This document shows positions 18,186-26,784 of a stretch of DNA of 64,000 nucleotides, piece by piece. The stretch comes from Methanoregula boonei 6A8 (lineage in GTDB: Archaea; Halobacteriota; Methanomicrobia; Methanomicrobiales; Methanospirillaceae): positions 2,046,001 to 2,110,000 of the forward strand of contig NC_009712.1 in assembly GCF_000017625.1 (NCBI RefSeq), in the 5' to 3' direction. The position numbers and the translations under genes are program-made. Position 1 is the stretch's first letter, and each line of letters begins with the position of its first letter. The notes under the pieces were generated by a model. It ran no database searches and was not told the origin of the DNA. It saw nothing but the letters and a program-made list of their open reading frames with translations.

Positions 18186-19724
18186 TTAGACAGCGTCCTT
18201 TTCGAGGTAGTAAAGCGGGTTGGGCTGCCTGAAGTACCAGTCCTTGTACCCGTACTGGGTCTTTTCGAGCATAGTTTTTTGCCAAGAGATACTTTTCATC
18301 CCCTGGAGCAGGAAGCTGCCATAGGCCACGGCTCCCGCATATGCGGTCTGCTGGCTCCACTTGAGATTATCGCACCGCACTGCATGGGTACGGGTAGCGC
18401 CTTTGTTCCGCTTGTAGGCACTTCCCTGGAACGGGCAGGTCAGCGTAATATCCGGGTTGAGCATTCTTGTGATATGAGCCTGTTCTGCAGCCTGGAAGGT
18501 ATTGACCAGGATGTTGAAATCCCCGACCTGGTCAACGACTTTTTCAAGGTCTTCCAGGATCAGGTTGTCATAATCCTGGGACAGGGCTGCTGATGACTTA
18601 ATGCCCAGTTCATCGAAGTACGGCAGTTGGGATAAGAGCCGGCCCTGGCCAAGGGCACCAAGCATCTCAATCTTCTTGCCGTTGCCCTTGAAGTTTTGGA
18701 GTTCTTTTCGGATAGCATCCATGCGGGGACCCCATTTCCTGTGTTCCTCTTCGATGACCGTCTCGGCCTCCCGTTCTTTTCCGGTGTACTCCGCGATCTT
18801 ACGGAGCCATTCGTCCGTATTCTGAAAACCTACCGGAGACGGGTACATGAAATAGGGTACGCCGTATTCCTGCTCCAGGCCCCGGGAGATATAGTCCGTA
18901 TAGGATGCACAGAGGGGAGCTGTTACCGCCGCCTCGGAGAGATCTTCGAGTTGCTGCACGCTTGCAAACTCCGGGACAAAATTCGGCCGCAGTCCCATTC
19001 TTTTTAAAATGCCGGTCATCTCCCTGCGATCCTGCCAGGTGTAGGAGAGCATGCTTGCGATATTGATTAAGTCATCCTGTTTCTTTTCAGGCTTTTTGAC
19101 CAGGTACTTTAATACGCCGTGCCAGAATGCATCGTAACCGGTTTGTACGAGTCTCGACCGGATGCCTTCGCAGTGGACCGGTACAATCTTTGCCTTGATG
19201 TGAGGTTGCATAGCGCTGACAGCGCCTTCAATGTCTTCTCCAATAATACCGGATGCACAGGAAGTGAGCACAAAGATTGCCCGGGGCTTATACCGCTCTT
19301 CGGCCACTCGTATGGCTTTTTTGAGTTTGTCACCGGCACCGTAGACAATGTCCTTCTCGGTAATTCCCGTTGTCAGCCAGTGGAGGTCAAAGGGAGGCCT
19401 GCCATCTGCTGCGGGTATATTGCGGAAGAGTTCCCTGTACCCAAGAGCTGACGCCGAGCAACCTACCGGCGCATGGAAAATGAGTACGGCATCCCGTATT
19501 GTGCTGATACGGATGGCAAGGTAAAAATTGAGGGCACACCCTGCTGATTGCTGGAATTTTCGCTCGCTCAATTTGAGATTGCCGGCTTTTGCATCTTTAA
19601 TTAACTGGGTAACCGGGCCATAGTACACGTTGATACCGTTGGCCCGATCCTCCCGGTTGGGGCAGGTCTTCTCTTCAAGATTTAGTTTTTTATCGCAGAT
19701 GTGGACGTCATTTTTTGATTGCAT
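18186..19724 (-). CDS. Nitrogenase-like alpha (D) subunit, copy 1
   Basis: NifD-type catalytic subunit, 512 residues. P-cluster-type cysteines are in SAGCALNFYL (C63), HAPVGCSASALGYRE (C89) and LTSCASGIIGEDIEG (C156). A cysteine in TAPLCASYTDYISRGLEQEY aligns with the cofactor-binding Cys275 of NifD, and a histidine in TRTHAVR with His442, so a metal cofactor site appears intact. CfbD of F430 synthesis and BchN would not pair with such a K subunit. First gene of the minus-strand operon D1-K1(-aminotransferase), driven by the two-box promoter at 19843-19908. Function as methylthio-alkane reductase-like enzyme is inferred. Confidence 0.85.
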   Translation of the reverse strand: MQSKNDVHICDKKLNLEEKTCPNREDRANGINVYYGPVTQLIKDAKAGNLKLSERKFQQSAGCALNFYLAIRISTIRDAVLIFHAPVGCSASALGYRELFRNIPAADGRPPFDLHWLTTGITEKDIVYGAGDKLKKAIRVAEERYKPRAIFVLTSCASGIIGEDIEGAVSAMQPHIKAKIVPVHCEGIRSRLVQTGYDAFWHGVLKYLVKKPEKKQDDLINIASMLSYTWQDRREMTGILKRMGLRPNFVPEFASVQQLEDLSEAAVTAPLCASYTDYISRGLEQEYGVPYFMYPSPVGFQNTDEWLRKIAEYTGKEREAETVIEEEHRKWGPRMDAIRKELQNFKGNGKKIEMLGALGQGRLLSQLPYFDELGIKSSAALSQDYDNLILEDLEKVVDQVGDFNILVNTFQAAEQAHITRMLNPDITLTCPFQGSAYKRNKGATRTHAVRCDNLKWSQQTAYAGAVAYGSFLLQGMKSISWQKTMLEKTQYGYKDWYFRQPNPLYYLEKDAV

Positions 19725-19842
19725 AAGATCTCCTCTTTTTTTACGTCAGCAGACTGTACAATTCGGGCGCCTTTGGCCGGGTTGCGGTACATTTTTTAGC
19801 CTGCTCTTGATGCGTTACTGTCGTCTTTTATGGGGGTGAAGT

Positions 19843-19908
19843 CATAAATACACAATGAAAAAAGCAATAATGGGGGGCATTATTCGGTTACCGGGAATAT
19901 CGCGGCAA
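19843..19908 (-). promoter_or_regulatory. Two-box promoter of the D1-K1 operon
   Basis: Minus strand: box 1 TTGCCGCGATATT begins at 19908, box 2 TTGCTT at 19867 (41 bp apart) and TATTTATG at 19850 (17 bp further). The predicted leader to the ATG at 19724 is about 100 nt. Confidence 0.65.
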
Positions 19909-20435
19909 TATCAGGTATTTTGATCCGGAAAAATGCCTTGCGCGATCTCATAATGACCTCTGCGACCGGAATATTTTCAGGAAACAGGGTACCAAAGGGA
20001 AGGCAACTGAGTATATTCTGGTCAAACGAATCCCGACATTGCTCCGATAAAGTACCCGGGTCTGCCTGACGTTAGGGTACATCCCCAAACCTCCCTATAT
20101 ATTAGTGCATTTCCCTCCATCCGGCCCCGGGTTTTGCCTTCCAAAAGCGTACAATAGCGTTTTTTTACATCCTCACAAAATCCCCGGTTTGCCAAAAAAT
20201 GCACGTAGGGGGTGATCCCGGAAATAGTGTGTAAAAGTGCACCGGTTTTTGCACCGGACTCCGGGAAAATGGTGTCCGGAGGGGTAATCCGGGGCCATAA
20301 CGGGCCCGAATTTTGGGGGTACTACTAGGGGGATCAGGCACGATCCGGTCATGGTGACCCTGATTAATGGCAGTGCACCCGGTGGCGGGTAGTTTTTTTG
20401 ATGAACGGGTACTGGCTGAAATGGTCATCGGTTCT

Positions 20436-20850
20436 CCGGAATCTTCAGCTCGTGACACACTCTTTAAAAAAAATCTTCAGCAGCTGAGTGACCGATTTTC
20501 CGGAATCTTCAGCTCGTGACACACTCTTTAAAAAAAATCCTCAGCTGCTGAGTGACCGATTTTCCGGAATCTTCAGCTCGTGACCCACTCTTTAAAAAAA
20601 ATCCTCAGCAGCTGATTGACCAATTTTCCGGAATCTTCAGTTCGTGATCCACTCTTTAAAAAAAATCATCAGCAGCTGAGTGACCGATTTTCCGGAATCT
20701 TCAGCTCGTGACACACTCTTTAAAAAAAATCCTCAGCTGCTGAGTGACCGATTTTCCGGAATCTTCAGCTCATGACACACTCTTTAAAAAAAATCATCAG
20801 CCGCTAAGTGACCGATTTTCCGGAATCTTCAGCTCATGACACACTCTTTT
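20436..20850 (-). repeat. Seven-unit 64-bp tandem repeat with a hairpin-T8 in each unit
   Basis: Units begin with CCGGAATCTTCAGCT at 20436, 20500, 20564, 20628, 20692, 20756 and 20820, always exactly 64 bp apart; the last is partial. Each unit is itself two diverged 32-bp halves (for example GGAATCTTCAGCTCGTGAC against AAAATCCTCAGCTGCTGAG). On the minus strand six units read as a short hairpin (CTCAG-CAG-CTGAG or variants) followed by GATTTTTTTT. The array starts about 120 bp after the stop of the minus-strand permease and lies before the D1-K1 promoter, so serial termination is a plausible role. There are no unique spacers, so it is not CRISPR. The remainder of 19909-20435 shows no gene. Confidence 0.85.
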
Positions 20851-20972
20851 TTTTAGTTGGATAACGGGCCGGGCCAAAAAAGAGGAGGTGTGGGACGGGC
20901 GCGAACAAACGCCCGTGGCCCCACCCTCACATTACCCCGTTTGAGAGTGTCCGGTATTTTTATGAAAATCTA

Positions 20973-22445
20973 TTACTTTGGCCCGTTTCCCCCATTAGCC
21001 CGGATAACCCGGAACTCGGTGTGTACTTTTTCGATCTCGCTTGTGATACGGGAAGAGAGCTGAGGGTGGCGTCTTTTGGAGATCAGGAACCACGCCCCTC
21101 CCGCAATGAGCCAGCCGACAAAGATATAGATAAACCAGCTGTACGGGGCCCCGGAGGCATTGTTCGAATAGATGCTTCCCGCGATGGCTGCCGCAAGCAG
21201 CAGAATCGTGACCGCCGCAAGGGCGATGTCCGGGCGTTTGAGCTCTTTTTCCCTGAGCAGGTACAGCGGTGCGGCGATAGCGACCAGTGCATAGGCAAAG
21301 ACAAATCCATAGGTCCCCACGGTGCCTACCCACCCGTATATGTCAAAGAGTCCGCCGCCGTACGCGATAAGGATGAACGGGATTACAGATGCTGCGATGA
21401 CCGAGGCAGTGATGGCAATATGCGGGGTCCTGTTGGATTCATGTGCATTGCCCACCCGGTTATCCACCACGCCGTGCTGTCCCATCAGGTACAGTACCCG
21501 CGACCCGGCGTTGATGCATGCCAGAAAGCAGGCCCAGAAACTGATGAGTGCGCCAATCGAGATCAGCGGGCCAAATGCGGCAATCCCGTTTGCGTTGGCA
21601 ATGTCGGTCAGGGGTGCAGCAGCATTGTTCAGCGCCGTGGAACTTCCCTGGAACGAAAAGACCTCGACGTAGGAGAGAAGGATAAAGAAGACACCGACAA
21701 CGGCCGTGCTCGTGATCACAGCCCGTGGGATCGTCTTTAAGGGATCCTTGGCTTCATGCCCAAGAGAGGTTGCACTCTCAAAGCCACAGAAGGAGAAGAA
21801 GGCAAGAACCAGGCCGATTCCCCAGCTTGAGAGCGATACTCCCTGCAGGGAGGTCTGGGCCGGGTCGATGGAAAAGCCGTGATTGACAATGACGATAATG
21901 GCAAGGAGTGTTATCAGCGTCATCGAGATTATTTCGCACGTAAGCATCACCCGGGTTGAGAGCCGGATGTCCTTTACCGCGATATACCAGGCAATCGCGG
22001 CACCGATAATTCCCAGGATAATCGCCTGAAGGATCGGTGGGAAGGCAGCGCCGGAATAGCCAATCAGGACATTTGCGTAATTGATATACCCGCACAGTAC
22101 TGCGGATGCCGTGAGCAGGTATGCAAGCACCAGGCCCCAGCCGGTAATCACACCGGCATCGGTGCCTAATCCTTTGACGATAAAGGAGTACAGGTTCCCG
22201 GGCGTGGCAGATCGCTTAGTGAACTGGTTGATGCTAAAGGACACTAAGAGGAAGACCACCAGTCCGATAACGTATGCAAGCCAGGTTCCGTTACCGGCAA
22301 ATCCGAATACCAGAGGGATAACGAGGGCCGGCGTCGCGCTGGGCGCGATAGCGGCAATGGACTGGCCCAGTACTTCAAACGAGGACAGGTACGATCGTTT
22401 TAGTCCGTTTGTTTTGTTTGACTCTGCAGTTGTAGTATCACTCAT
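20973..22445 (-). CDS. APC-family amino acid permease
   Basis: Integral membrane transporter of the amino acid-polyamine-organocation superfamily, 490 residues from ATG 22445 (MSDTTTAESNKTNG). Twelve hydrophobic segments are visible. The first, SYLSSFEVLGQSIAAIAPSATPALVIPLVFG, fits the APC core, and FSFCGFESATSLGHEAKDP is the usual loop after TM6. The substrate is not readable from sequence. Its two-box promoter (22592-22656), shared with the nitrogenase-like genes and O-acetylhomoserine sulfhydrylase, points to a sulfur amino acid or related compound. The longer open frame upstream includes the promoter and was rejected. Confidence 0.88.
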   Translation of the reverse strand: MSDTTTAESNKTNGLKRSYLSSFEVLGQSIAAIAPSATPALVIPLVFGFAGNGTWLAYVIGLVVFLLVSFSINQFTKRSATPGNLYSFIVKGLGTDAGVITGWGLVLAYLLTASAVLCGYINYANVLIGYSGAAFPPILQAIILGIIGAAIAWYIAVKDIRLSTRVMLTCEIISMTLITLLAIIVIVNHGFSIDPAQTSLQGVSLSSWGIGLVLAFFSFCGFESATSLGHEAKDPLKTIPRAVITSTAVVGVFFILLSYVEVFSFQGSSTALNNAAAPLTDIANANGIAAFGPLISIGALISFWACFLACINAGSRVLYLMGQHGVVDNRVGNAHESNRTPHIAITASVIAASVIPFILIAYGGGLFDIYGWVGTVGTYGFVFAYALVAIAAPLYLLREKELKRPDIALAAVTILLLAAAIAGSIYSNNASGAPYSWFIYIFVGWLIAGGAWFLISKRRHPQLSSRITSEIEKVHTEFRVIRANGGNGPK

Positions 22446-22591
22446 TATGATTCTCCATTGTTGGATGGGTTTGGATATTCCCCGGATTCGGGAATAATGG
22501 GGGGACACATGCGCAGTTCTCAGGCAATGGCATTCCTTGAAAAAGCGGTGACCGGCAACCCAATTCCCTGCAGGTAATCTGACAGGCGTTT

Positions 22592-22656
22592 TAATAATAA
22601 CTGATAAATTCGCAATATTTGGGGAGATAATCCGAAATATGTTCAATTACAGGCAA
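22592..22656 (-). promoter_or_regulatory. Two-box promoter of the APC permease
   Basis: Minus strand: box 1 TTGCCTGTAA begins at 22656, box 2 TTGCGAATTTATC at 22615 (41 bp apart), then the A/T-rich TATTATTA starting at 22599, 16 bp after box 2. Box 1 is the most divergent of the set (T instead of G after TTGCC). Confidence 0.55.
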
Positions 22657-22691
22657 ATTTCTCCGCAGTGATCCGGATTTCCTGCAAAATC

Positions 22692-23180
22692 TTATTCCGG
22701 GTTCCTGGTATCGGTGAGGGGCGGAGGCAGTGATCGTTTACCCTGTGCGCCCAGCCGTTTTTTGAAGCCCCGGTACGAATCGGGGGCGTACCCGAGCGAG
22801 CGGTAGAACGGGACTGCATCGGTCCGCTCAAGCTCAGATACAAAAATGATGTAATTGCAGTTGCGCGAGACCGCGTATGACTCGATCTCGCGTATCAGTG
22901 CAGAACCTATCCCCTGCTGACGGAATTCGCGGTCAACGATCACGTCCTCAATGACCAAAAACGGGCGGCATTCACCATAAAGCTCTTCGCAGATGATCCC
23001 CATGAGAGACCCGGCTATCTCATCGTCCACCTCAGCGACAAGAAAAACGTAATCCGGATCATTCCTGAGCCGCGCAAAGGTTTCCTGCATCCGCACAAGG
23101 GAAGACTCCTCGTTCCAGAACTGCATGTACAGCCGGGCCAGGGCAGGAAGATCTTCTTTTTGCAGTCGTCTGATGATCAT
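22692..23180 (-). CDS. GNAT-family N-acetyltransferase
   Basis: 162-residue GNAT enzyme from ATG 23180 (MIIRRLQKEDLPAL). The acetyl-CoA motif A is VDREFRQQGIGSALI (Q/R-x-x-G-x-G/A) and the closing motif B is PFYRSLGYAPDSYRGF. It lies 64 bp downstream of the radical SAM gene on the same strand and may be cotranscribed with it. The acyl acceptor cannot be told. Confidence 0.8.
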   Translation of the reverse strand: MIIRRLQKEDLPALARLYMQFWNEESSLVRMQETFARLRNDPDYVFLVAEVDDEIAGSLMGIICEELYGECRPFLVIEDVIVDREFRQQGIGSALIREIESYAVSRNCNYIIFVSELERTDAVPFYRSLGYAPDSYRGFKKRLGAQGKRSLPPPLTDTRNPE

Positions 23181-23244
23181 GGGTTTGTATAAAGGACGTG
23201 ACAGGGTGCTCTGAAACGGGCGGAGAAGAACCACCGGTGTGCGG

Positions 23245-24378
23245 TCACACAACTCCTTTTTCCCGGAGTGCATCGTGCAACAGGGAGTTCCCATCGCAGA
23301 GGTAGCAGTGGTTCCGGGTGCCTGCAGGGACCTTATGCTCACGGACAATCTCCGCCGCCTCGCGGTTAGTCTGTGCGTACCATTCTGCAAATGGGGCGCG
23401 ATGGCCGTACAATTTCGAGCCGGGGTTCGGGGACCAGACAAACGGGATTACGTTTGCTCCCAGTTCCGAGATAGCATTCACGCCGGCAAGGAAGTTCTCT
23501 TTTGGTTCCAGGCCCAGAACAAAGATCGTATACACATTGCCTTCACCGAAGACCTCCACTGCTTTTTTTATGTTTTCCACAAACTCATCATGCGATGTGC
23601 CCGCAGCCTTCCCCGGGCAGATTGCCTCGTAGTATTTTTTGTCCCAGACTTCCATGGCAAAGCAGAGTGACCCAATCCCGGTCTCGTAGAACTTCTGGAT
23701 CGCTTCTCCTTTGGCCGGCGAGGGAAGAAGGGTTCCTGGCACCGAATCAAAGCCCGTGTGCTCCCGGATCGAGGATAGGATCTCCGAAACGATCTCAATC
23801 TCCCGCTTCAGGGAGATGCACCCACCGGTGAGGTTGACGTGGTTGGTGTCGCCTTCCGCCCATGCAGCTTTCACAACTTCTCCCACTTCAACCGGGTCCT
23901 TTCTTCTCATGACCGAGTTGTACACATCTGAGGTGGAGACCAGGTTGCAGAAGGCGCACTGTTGTTTTTTGGCAAAATGGGAGCAGTAGTTCTGGTAGCA
24001 GAAAAAGAGGCAGTCCTGCCCGCCGAGCTGCCCGATCTTTATCATGTCGTTTCCCTTTGTGGTCTTTTCTGTGTAATACCGGGGCCGCCGCAGCCATTTC
24101 ACCTCGCAGATCCGCTGCTCGTTATGGTGCAGGTGCAGCCTGCCATCCTCGGGCACCACGTGGTACGGTGAACGCGAATTCTTGCGGTACTGCACCACGG
24201 TCCCGTCGGGGAGGGTGAAGTCATCGGGGAGTTTCTGCTCGGTGTGGTTTTCAAAATCCCAGCCAAAGAGACCGTGGTTCTGCTCTTTGTACCGGGTCCC
24301 GACCTCTGCAACGCTTGCAGGATCTGACCGTATCCCCTCGGTGACAAGGGCCGCCTTTAGTAACAGGTAATCTTCCAT
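23245..24378 (-). CDS. Radical SAM protein with spaced cluster motif
   Basis: 377 residues from ATG 24378 (MEDYLLLKAALV), chosen because GGAG precedes it by 8 nt. The SAM-cluster cysteines are probably in YCSHFAKKQQCAFCN, a C-x8-C-x2-C arrangement rather than the classical C-x3-C-x2-C, with two more cysteines just before (CLFFCYQNYC). HVNLTGGCISLKREIE is the SAM-binding GGE-like segment, and HCYLCDGNSLLHDAL near the end may bind a further cluster. It lies between two nitrogenase-like D/K pairs and downstream of the AnfO-like gene on the same strand, so cofactor assembly or substrate handling is plausible. It does not look like canonical NifB, which has the C-x3-C-x2-C motif. Confidence 0.75.
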   Translation of the reverse strand: MEDYLLLKAALVTEGIRSDPASVAEVGTRYKEQNHGLFGWDFENHTEQKLPDDFTLPDGTVVQYRKNSRSPYHVVPEDGRLHLHHNEQRICEVKWLRRPRYYTEKTTKGNDMIKIGQLGGQDCLFFCYQNYCSHFAKKQQCAFCNLVSTSDVYNSVMRRKDPVEVGEVVKAAWAEGDTNHVNLTGGCISLKREIEIVSEILSSIREHTGFDSVPGTLLPSPAKGEAIQKFYETGIGSLCFAMEVWDKKYYEAICPGKAAGTSHDEFVENIKKAVEVFGEGNVYTIFVLGLEPKENFLAGVNAISELGANVIPFVWSPNPGSKLYGHRAPFAEWYAQTNREAAEIVREHKVPAGTRNHCYLCDGNSLLHDALREKGVV

Positions 24379-24396
24379 GGGATGCTCTCCGGATCG

Positions 24397-24437
24397 TATC
24401 AGAATATCTGGGAAATGACGGGCATAATATTCTGATA
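24397..24437. promoter_or_regulatory. 10-bp inverted repeat just upstream of the radical SAM gene
   Basis: TATCAGAATA (24397-24406) and TATTCTGATA (24428-24437) are perfect inverted arms with a 21-nt spacer, 19 bp before the start codon at 24378. It could form a leader hairpin over the ribosome site or be an operator. The 320-bp gap up to 24698 otherwise shows no feature I can support. Confidence 0.4.
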
Positions 24438-24698
24438 TCTGGGCAATCCTTGCCCGTAGTCTCCGTCTTTTGCACACATACTTCCGCTCAAACCCAACAT
24501 TTTGCCGGGTCTTTGTAGTCAGTACATTGCAGAGGGATGCAGGCAGGAATGCCCGGGTTCGATACAGAAAAAAAGATCGGGGTTCCCCCGGAGTTCACGA
24601 TCAGAATGGTGCAACAATGACGCTTGGGAATATCCTCAAGCAGGATGCAACCCGGTCCTGGTAATTACGTAACAACTCCACAAATGGAATGAACCACC

Positions 24699-25340
24699 TT
24701 ATTTTGACTTTTTCAGCACCACCCTGACCTCGTGGGGAGCATGGTGTCTGGTCTCAATCATAAGCCCAAGGAAATCTGCCTCGACTCCAATCCAGGGTGG
24801 CAGATGTTCGCAGAATAGTTCAAGCTCGGTAAAACGGGAACTGCGGATAAACTGCTGGAGCACCTGCTTGCTGCTCACACCGGAACGTTTTCTCTGGATC
24901 TCTGTAATCGACACCGTGAATTTACCGGGTGCCGTTTCAAGCGGGACGGGTATACCGGCGTTACCGGAATCCGGCCGGGGCTGGGGACACGCTTCCTGTT
25001 TGTCGTTATCTTTTGCTTCCAGGCAGACGGAGTCGAGGAATTCTTCCGGTTGACCTGCAACTTCCCACACATGGCAGCGGGCTCGTGCAAGTTCGGAGTA
25101 AACAGCTCCGTTTGCCGACTGTGCAACAAAGGTACGGCAATCCCCAAGAAAGGTAACAAGCTCCGCTACTTTCCGGTGCAGTCCCTGCAATCCTTTTCCG
25201 GGTTCAAGAGCGAAAGGAAACGTCCTTTGGCTCTGCCACACCCCATGGCTGCGCTGAAAAATAACGATTGTCCCCGGACCGGTGAGGGGAACAGTCCGGC
25301 CATTCTCCCCGATAATTACCGCAATCTCTGAAATGCCCAT
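24699..25340 (-). CDS. AnfO-like nitrogenase accessory protein
   Basis: 213 residues. The N-terminal half (IAVIIGENGRTVPLTGPGTI, then QRTFPFALEPGKGLQGLHRKV, LGDCRTFVA and VWEVAGQPEEFLDSV) and the C-terminal half (PGKFTVSITEIQ, GVSSKQVLQQFI, FTELELFCEHLPPWI) match the two blocks of AnfO, the protein encoded with Fe-only nitrogenase. In this copy the two halves are joined by a low-complexity linker (about 115-135). It lies 91 bp downstream of K2 on the same strand. AnfO is thought to assist Fe-only nitrogenase function, so its presence supports a real metallocluster enzyme here. Assignment rests on recalled family pattern, not a search. Confidence 0.75.
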   Translation of the reverse strand: MGISEIAVIIGENGRTVPLTGPGTIVIFQRSHGVWQSQRTFPFALEPGKGLQGLHRKVAELVTFLGDCRTFVAQSANGAVYSELARARCHVWEVAGQPEEFLDSVCLEAKDNDKQEACPQPRPDSGNAGIPVPLETAPGKFTVSITEIQRKRSGVSSKQVLQQFIRSSRFTELELFCEHLPPWIGVEADFLGLMIETRHHAPHEVRVVLKKSK

Positions 25341-25431
25341 GATACCCTCAGAAGATCATAAGATTCCACGTTGTATCCGTACCGTCATGCATAAAAAAGA
25401 TCGTTATGGGGAGGGGAACTGCTTTCCCTCC

Positions 25432-26784
25432 TCACAGGGGCCCGGCAAATTTGCTCATGAAGTCCTCTGCAAGGAAGAGCCCTCCTTTATACCCGGCATA
25501 GGAGTGCTCCAGGATGAGCCGGTCAAATGAGGGGAATGCCACGGTCAGGGGGATTGCCCCAAATTCGGCAAGGGAGATCGGAGATTCCAGGGAACTCGCA
25601 AACAGGAAGAGTGAATTCCGGTTTTTCAGATTCTGCCTGATACGGTAGGAATCCACCTCAAAGACGATCTCCGGTTTCACCGGTGTTTCGAGGGTCTCGA
25701 GCAGTTCCCTGCGGATGAGATCGCGCTTATCCTCATGGGGATCGTCTGCGATCTGCACGATCTCCGGGAGATACCCGAGTTCGTTTGCCAGGAATTTCGT
25801 GATACTGATTGCGGTACTGCTGTCTGCAACGACCGAGAAATACGCATGGGGCCGGACAAGAGTGAGGATATCCCCCAGGTACTCGGTGAACCGGTATGCC
25901 CGCTTCTCCCGCTCTTCAATAACCTTCTCGACGGTCTTTGCCGGTACCCTTAGTTTCTTACCAACAACACGGAGGAATTCCGAGCTCTGCTTGGGACCGA
26001 TGGGGACCCCGGGGAATGCAATGAACGGGGTTTTGAACTTCTCCTTGAGTTTCTCTGCGGTTTCGTGCCCTACCCAGGGCGAGAGCACAATATTGTATTC
26101 CGCCGCGGGAATGCTTTTGAGGGCTTCAACGGAATCGAACCGGGTAAAGATGATATTGGGTTTCAGGCCGATTGATTCAAGGAGTTCCCTGATAACGTCC
26201 AGATCTCCTTTCCAGAACAGGTGCTGGTACGGCACTATGCCAAAGATATTGACCTGCCCTTTCACTTTTGTCTGGGGTGTGAGGAACTGGTCAATGAGCG
26301 ATTCAAAAAACAGCTCGTATCCCTGGTAGGAATTTCCTGAGAATCCGGCAGCCTTTATAGAGATGATTGGCACCTTATCACGGAATTCCTTTACCACGGA
26401 TTCAGTGTCATCTCCAATGAGTGAAGGGATACATCCCGAGATTACCGCGTAAAACTGCCCGTTTACGAGTTCAACACTGGATTCTATCAGGTTCCGGAGT
26501 TTCTTCTCCCCACCGAAGATGACATGCTCCTCAATAAGGGAGGAGCAGGGTGTGGAAGTCCCTCCTACCGGGCCTCCGGCATTCTGCCCCCCGCCATAGA
26601 ACTGACCGAAAAGCTGGCCAATTCCGCAACCCGCTCCTGAATGAAGGATCGGAACCGCCCCATACAGACCAACCGCGGTTGAGTACGCTCCCGCAAGGGC
26701 GCAGGAGAACCGCGGAGCTTCCAGGGCATCAGATGCCGGGAGATCCACAGCGGAGGATACTTTTGCTTGTACTGCTTTTGTCAT
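25432..26784 (-). CDS. Nitrogenase-like beta (K) subunit, copy 2
   Basis: 450 residues from ATG 26784 (MTKAVQAKVSS), which overlaps the stop of D2 (ATGA), so translation is coupled. P-cluster-type cysteines are in PRFSCALAGAY, GAGCGIGQLFGQF and ISGCIPSLIGDD; STPCSSLIEEHVIFGG is conserved with copies 1 and 3. NIFGIVPYQHLFWKGDLD matches the block shared by all copies. Copy 2 is the only pair with an AnfO-like gene directly downstream. Likely a D2K2 partner; substrate unknown. Confidence 0.85.
   Translation of the reverse strand: MTKAVQAKVSSAVDLPASDALEAPRFSCALAGAYSTAVGLYGAVPILHSGAGCGIGQLFGQFYGGGQNAGGPVGGTSTPCSSLIEEHVIFGGEKKLRNLIESSVELVNGQFYAVISGCIPSLIGDDTESVVKEFRDKVPIISIKAAGFSGNSYQGYELFFESLIDQFLTPQTKVKGQVNIFGIVPYQHLFWKGDLDVIRELLESIGLKPNIIFTRFDSVEALKSIPAAEYNIVLSPWVGHETAEKLKEKFKTPFIAFPGVPIGPKQSSEFLRVVGKKLRVPAKTVEKVIEEREKRAYRFTEYLGDILTLVRPHAYFSVVADSSTAISITKFLANELGYLPEIVQIADDPHEDKRDLIRRELLETLETPVKPEIVFEVDSYRIRQNLKNRNSLFLFASSLESPISLAEFGAIPLTVAFPSFDRLILEHSYAGYKGGLFLAEDFMSKFAGPL

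Noticed and set aside
20436-20850. CRISPR array
   Set aside because: The units are full-length tandem repeats without unique spacers, and no cas gene is present.
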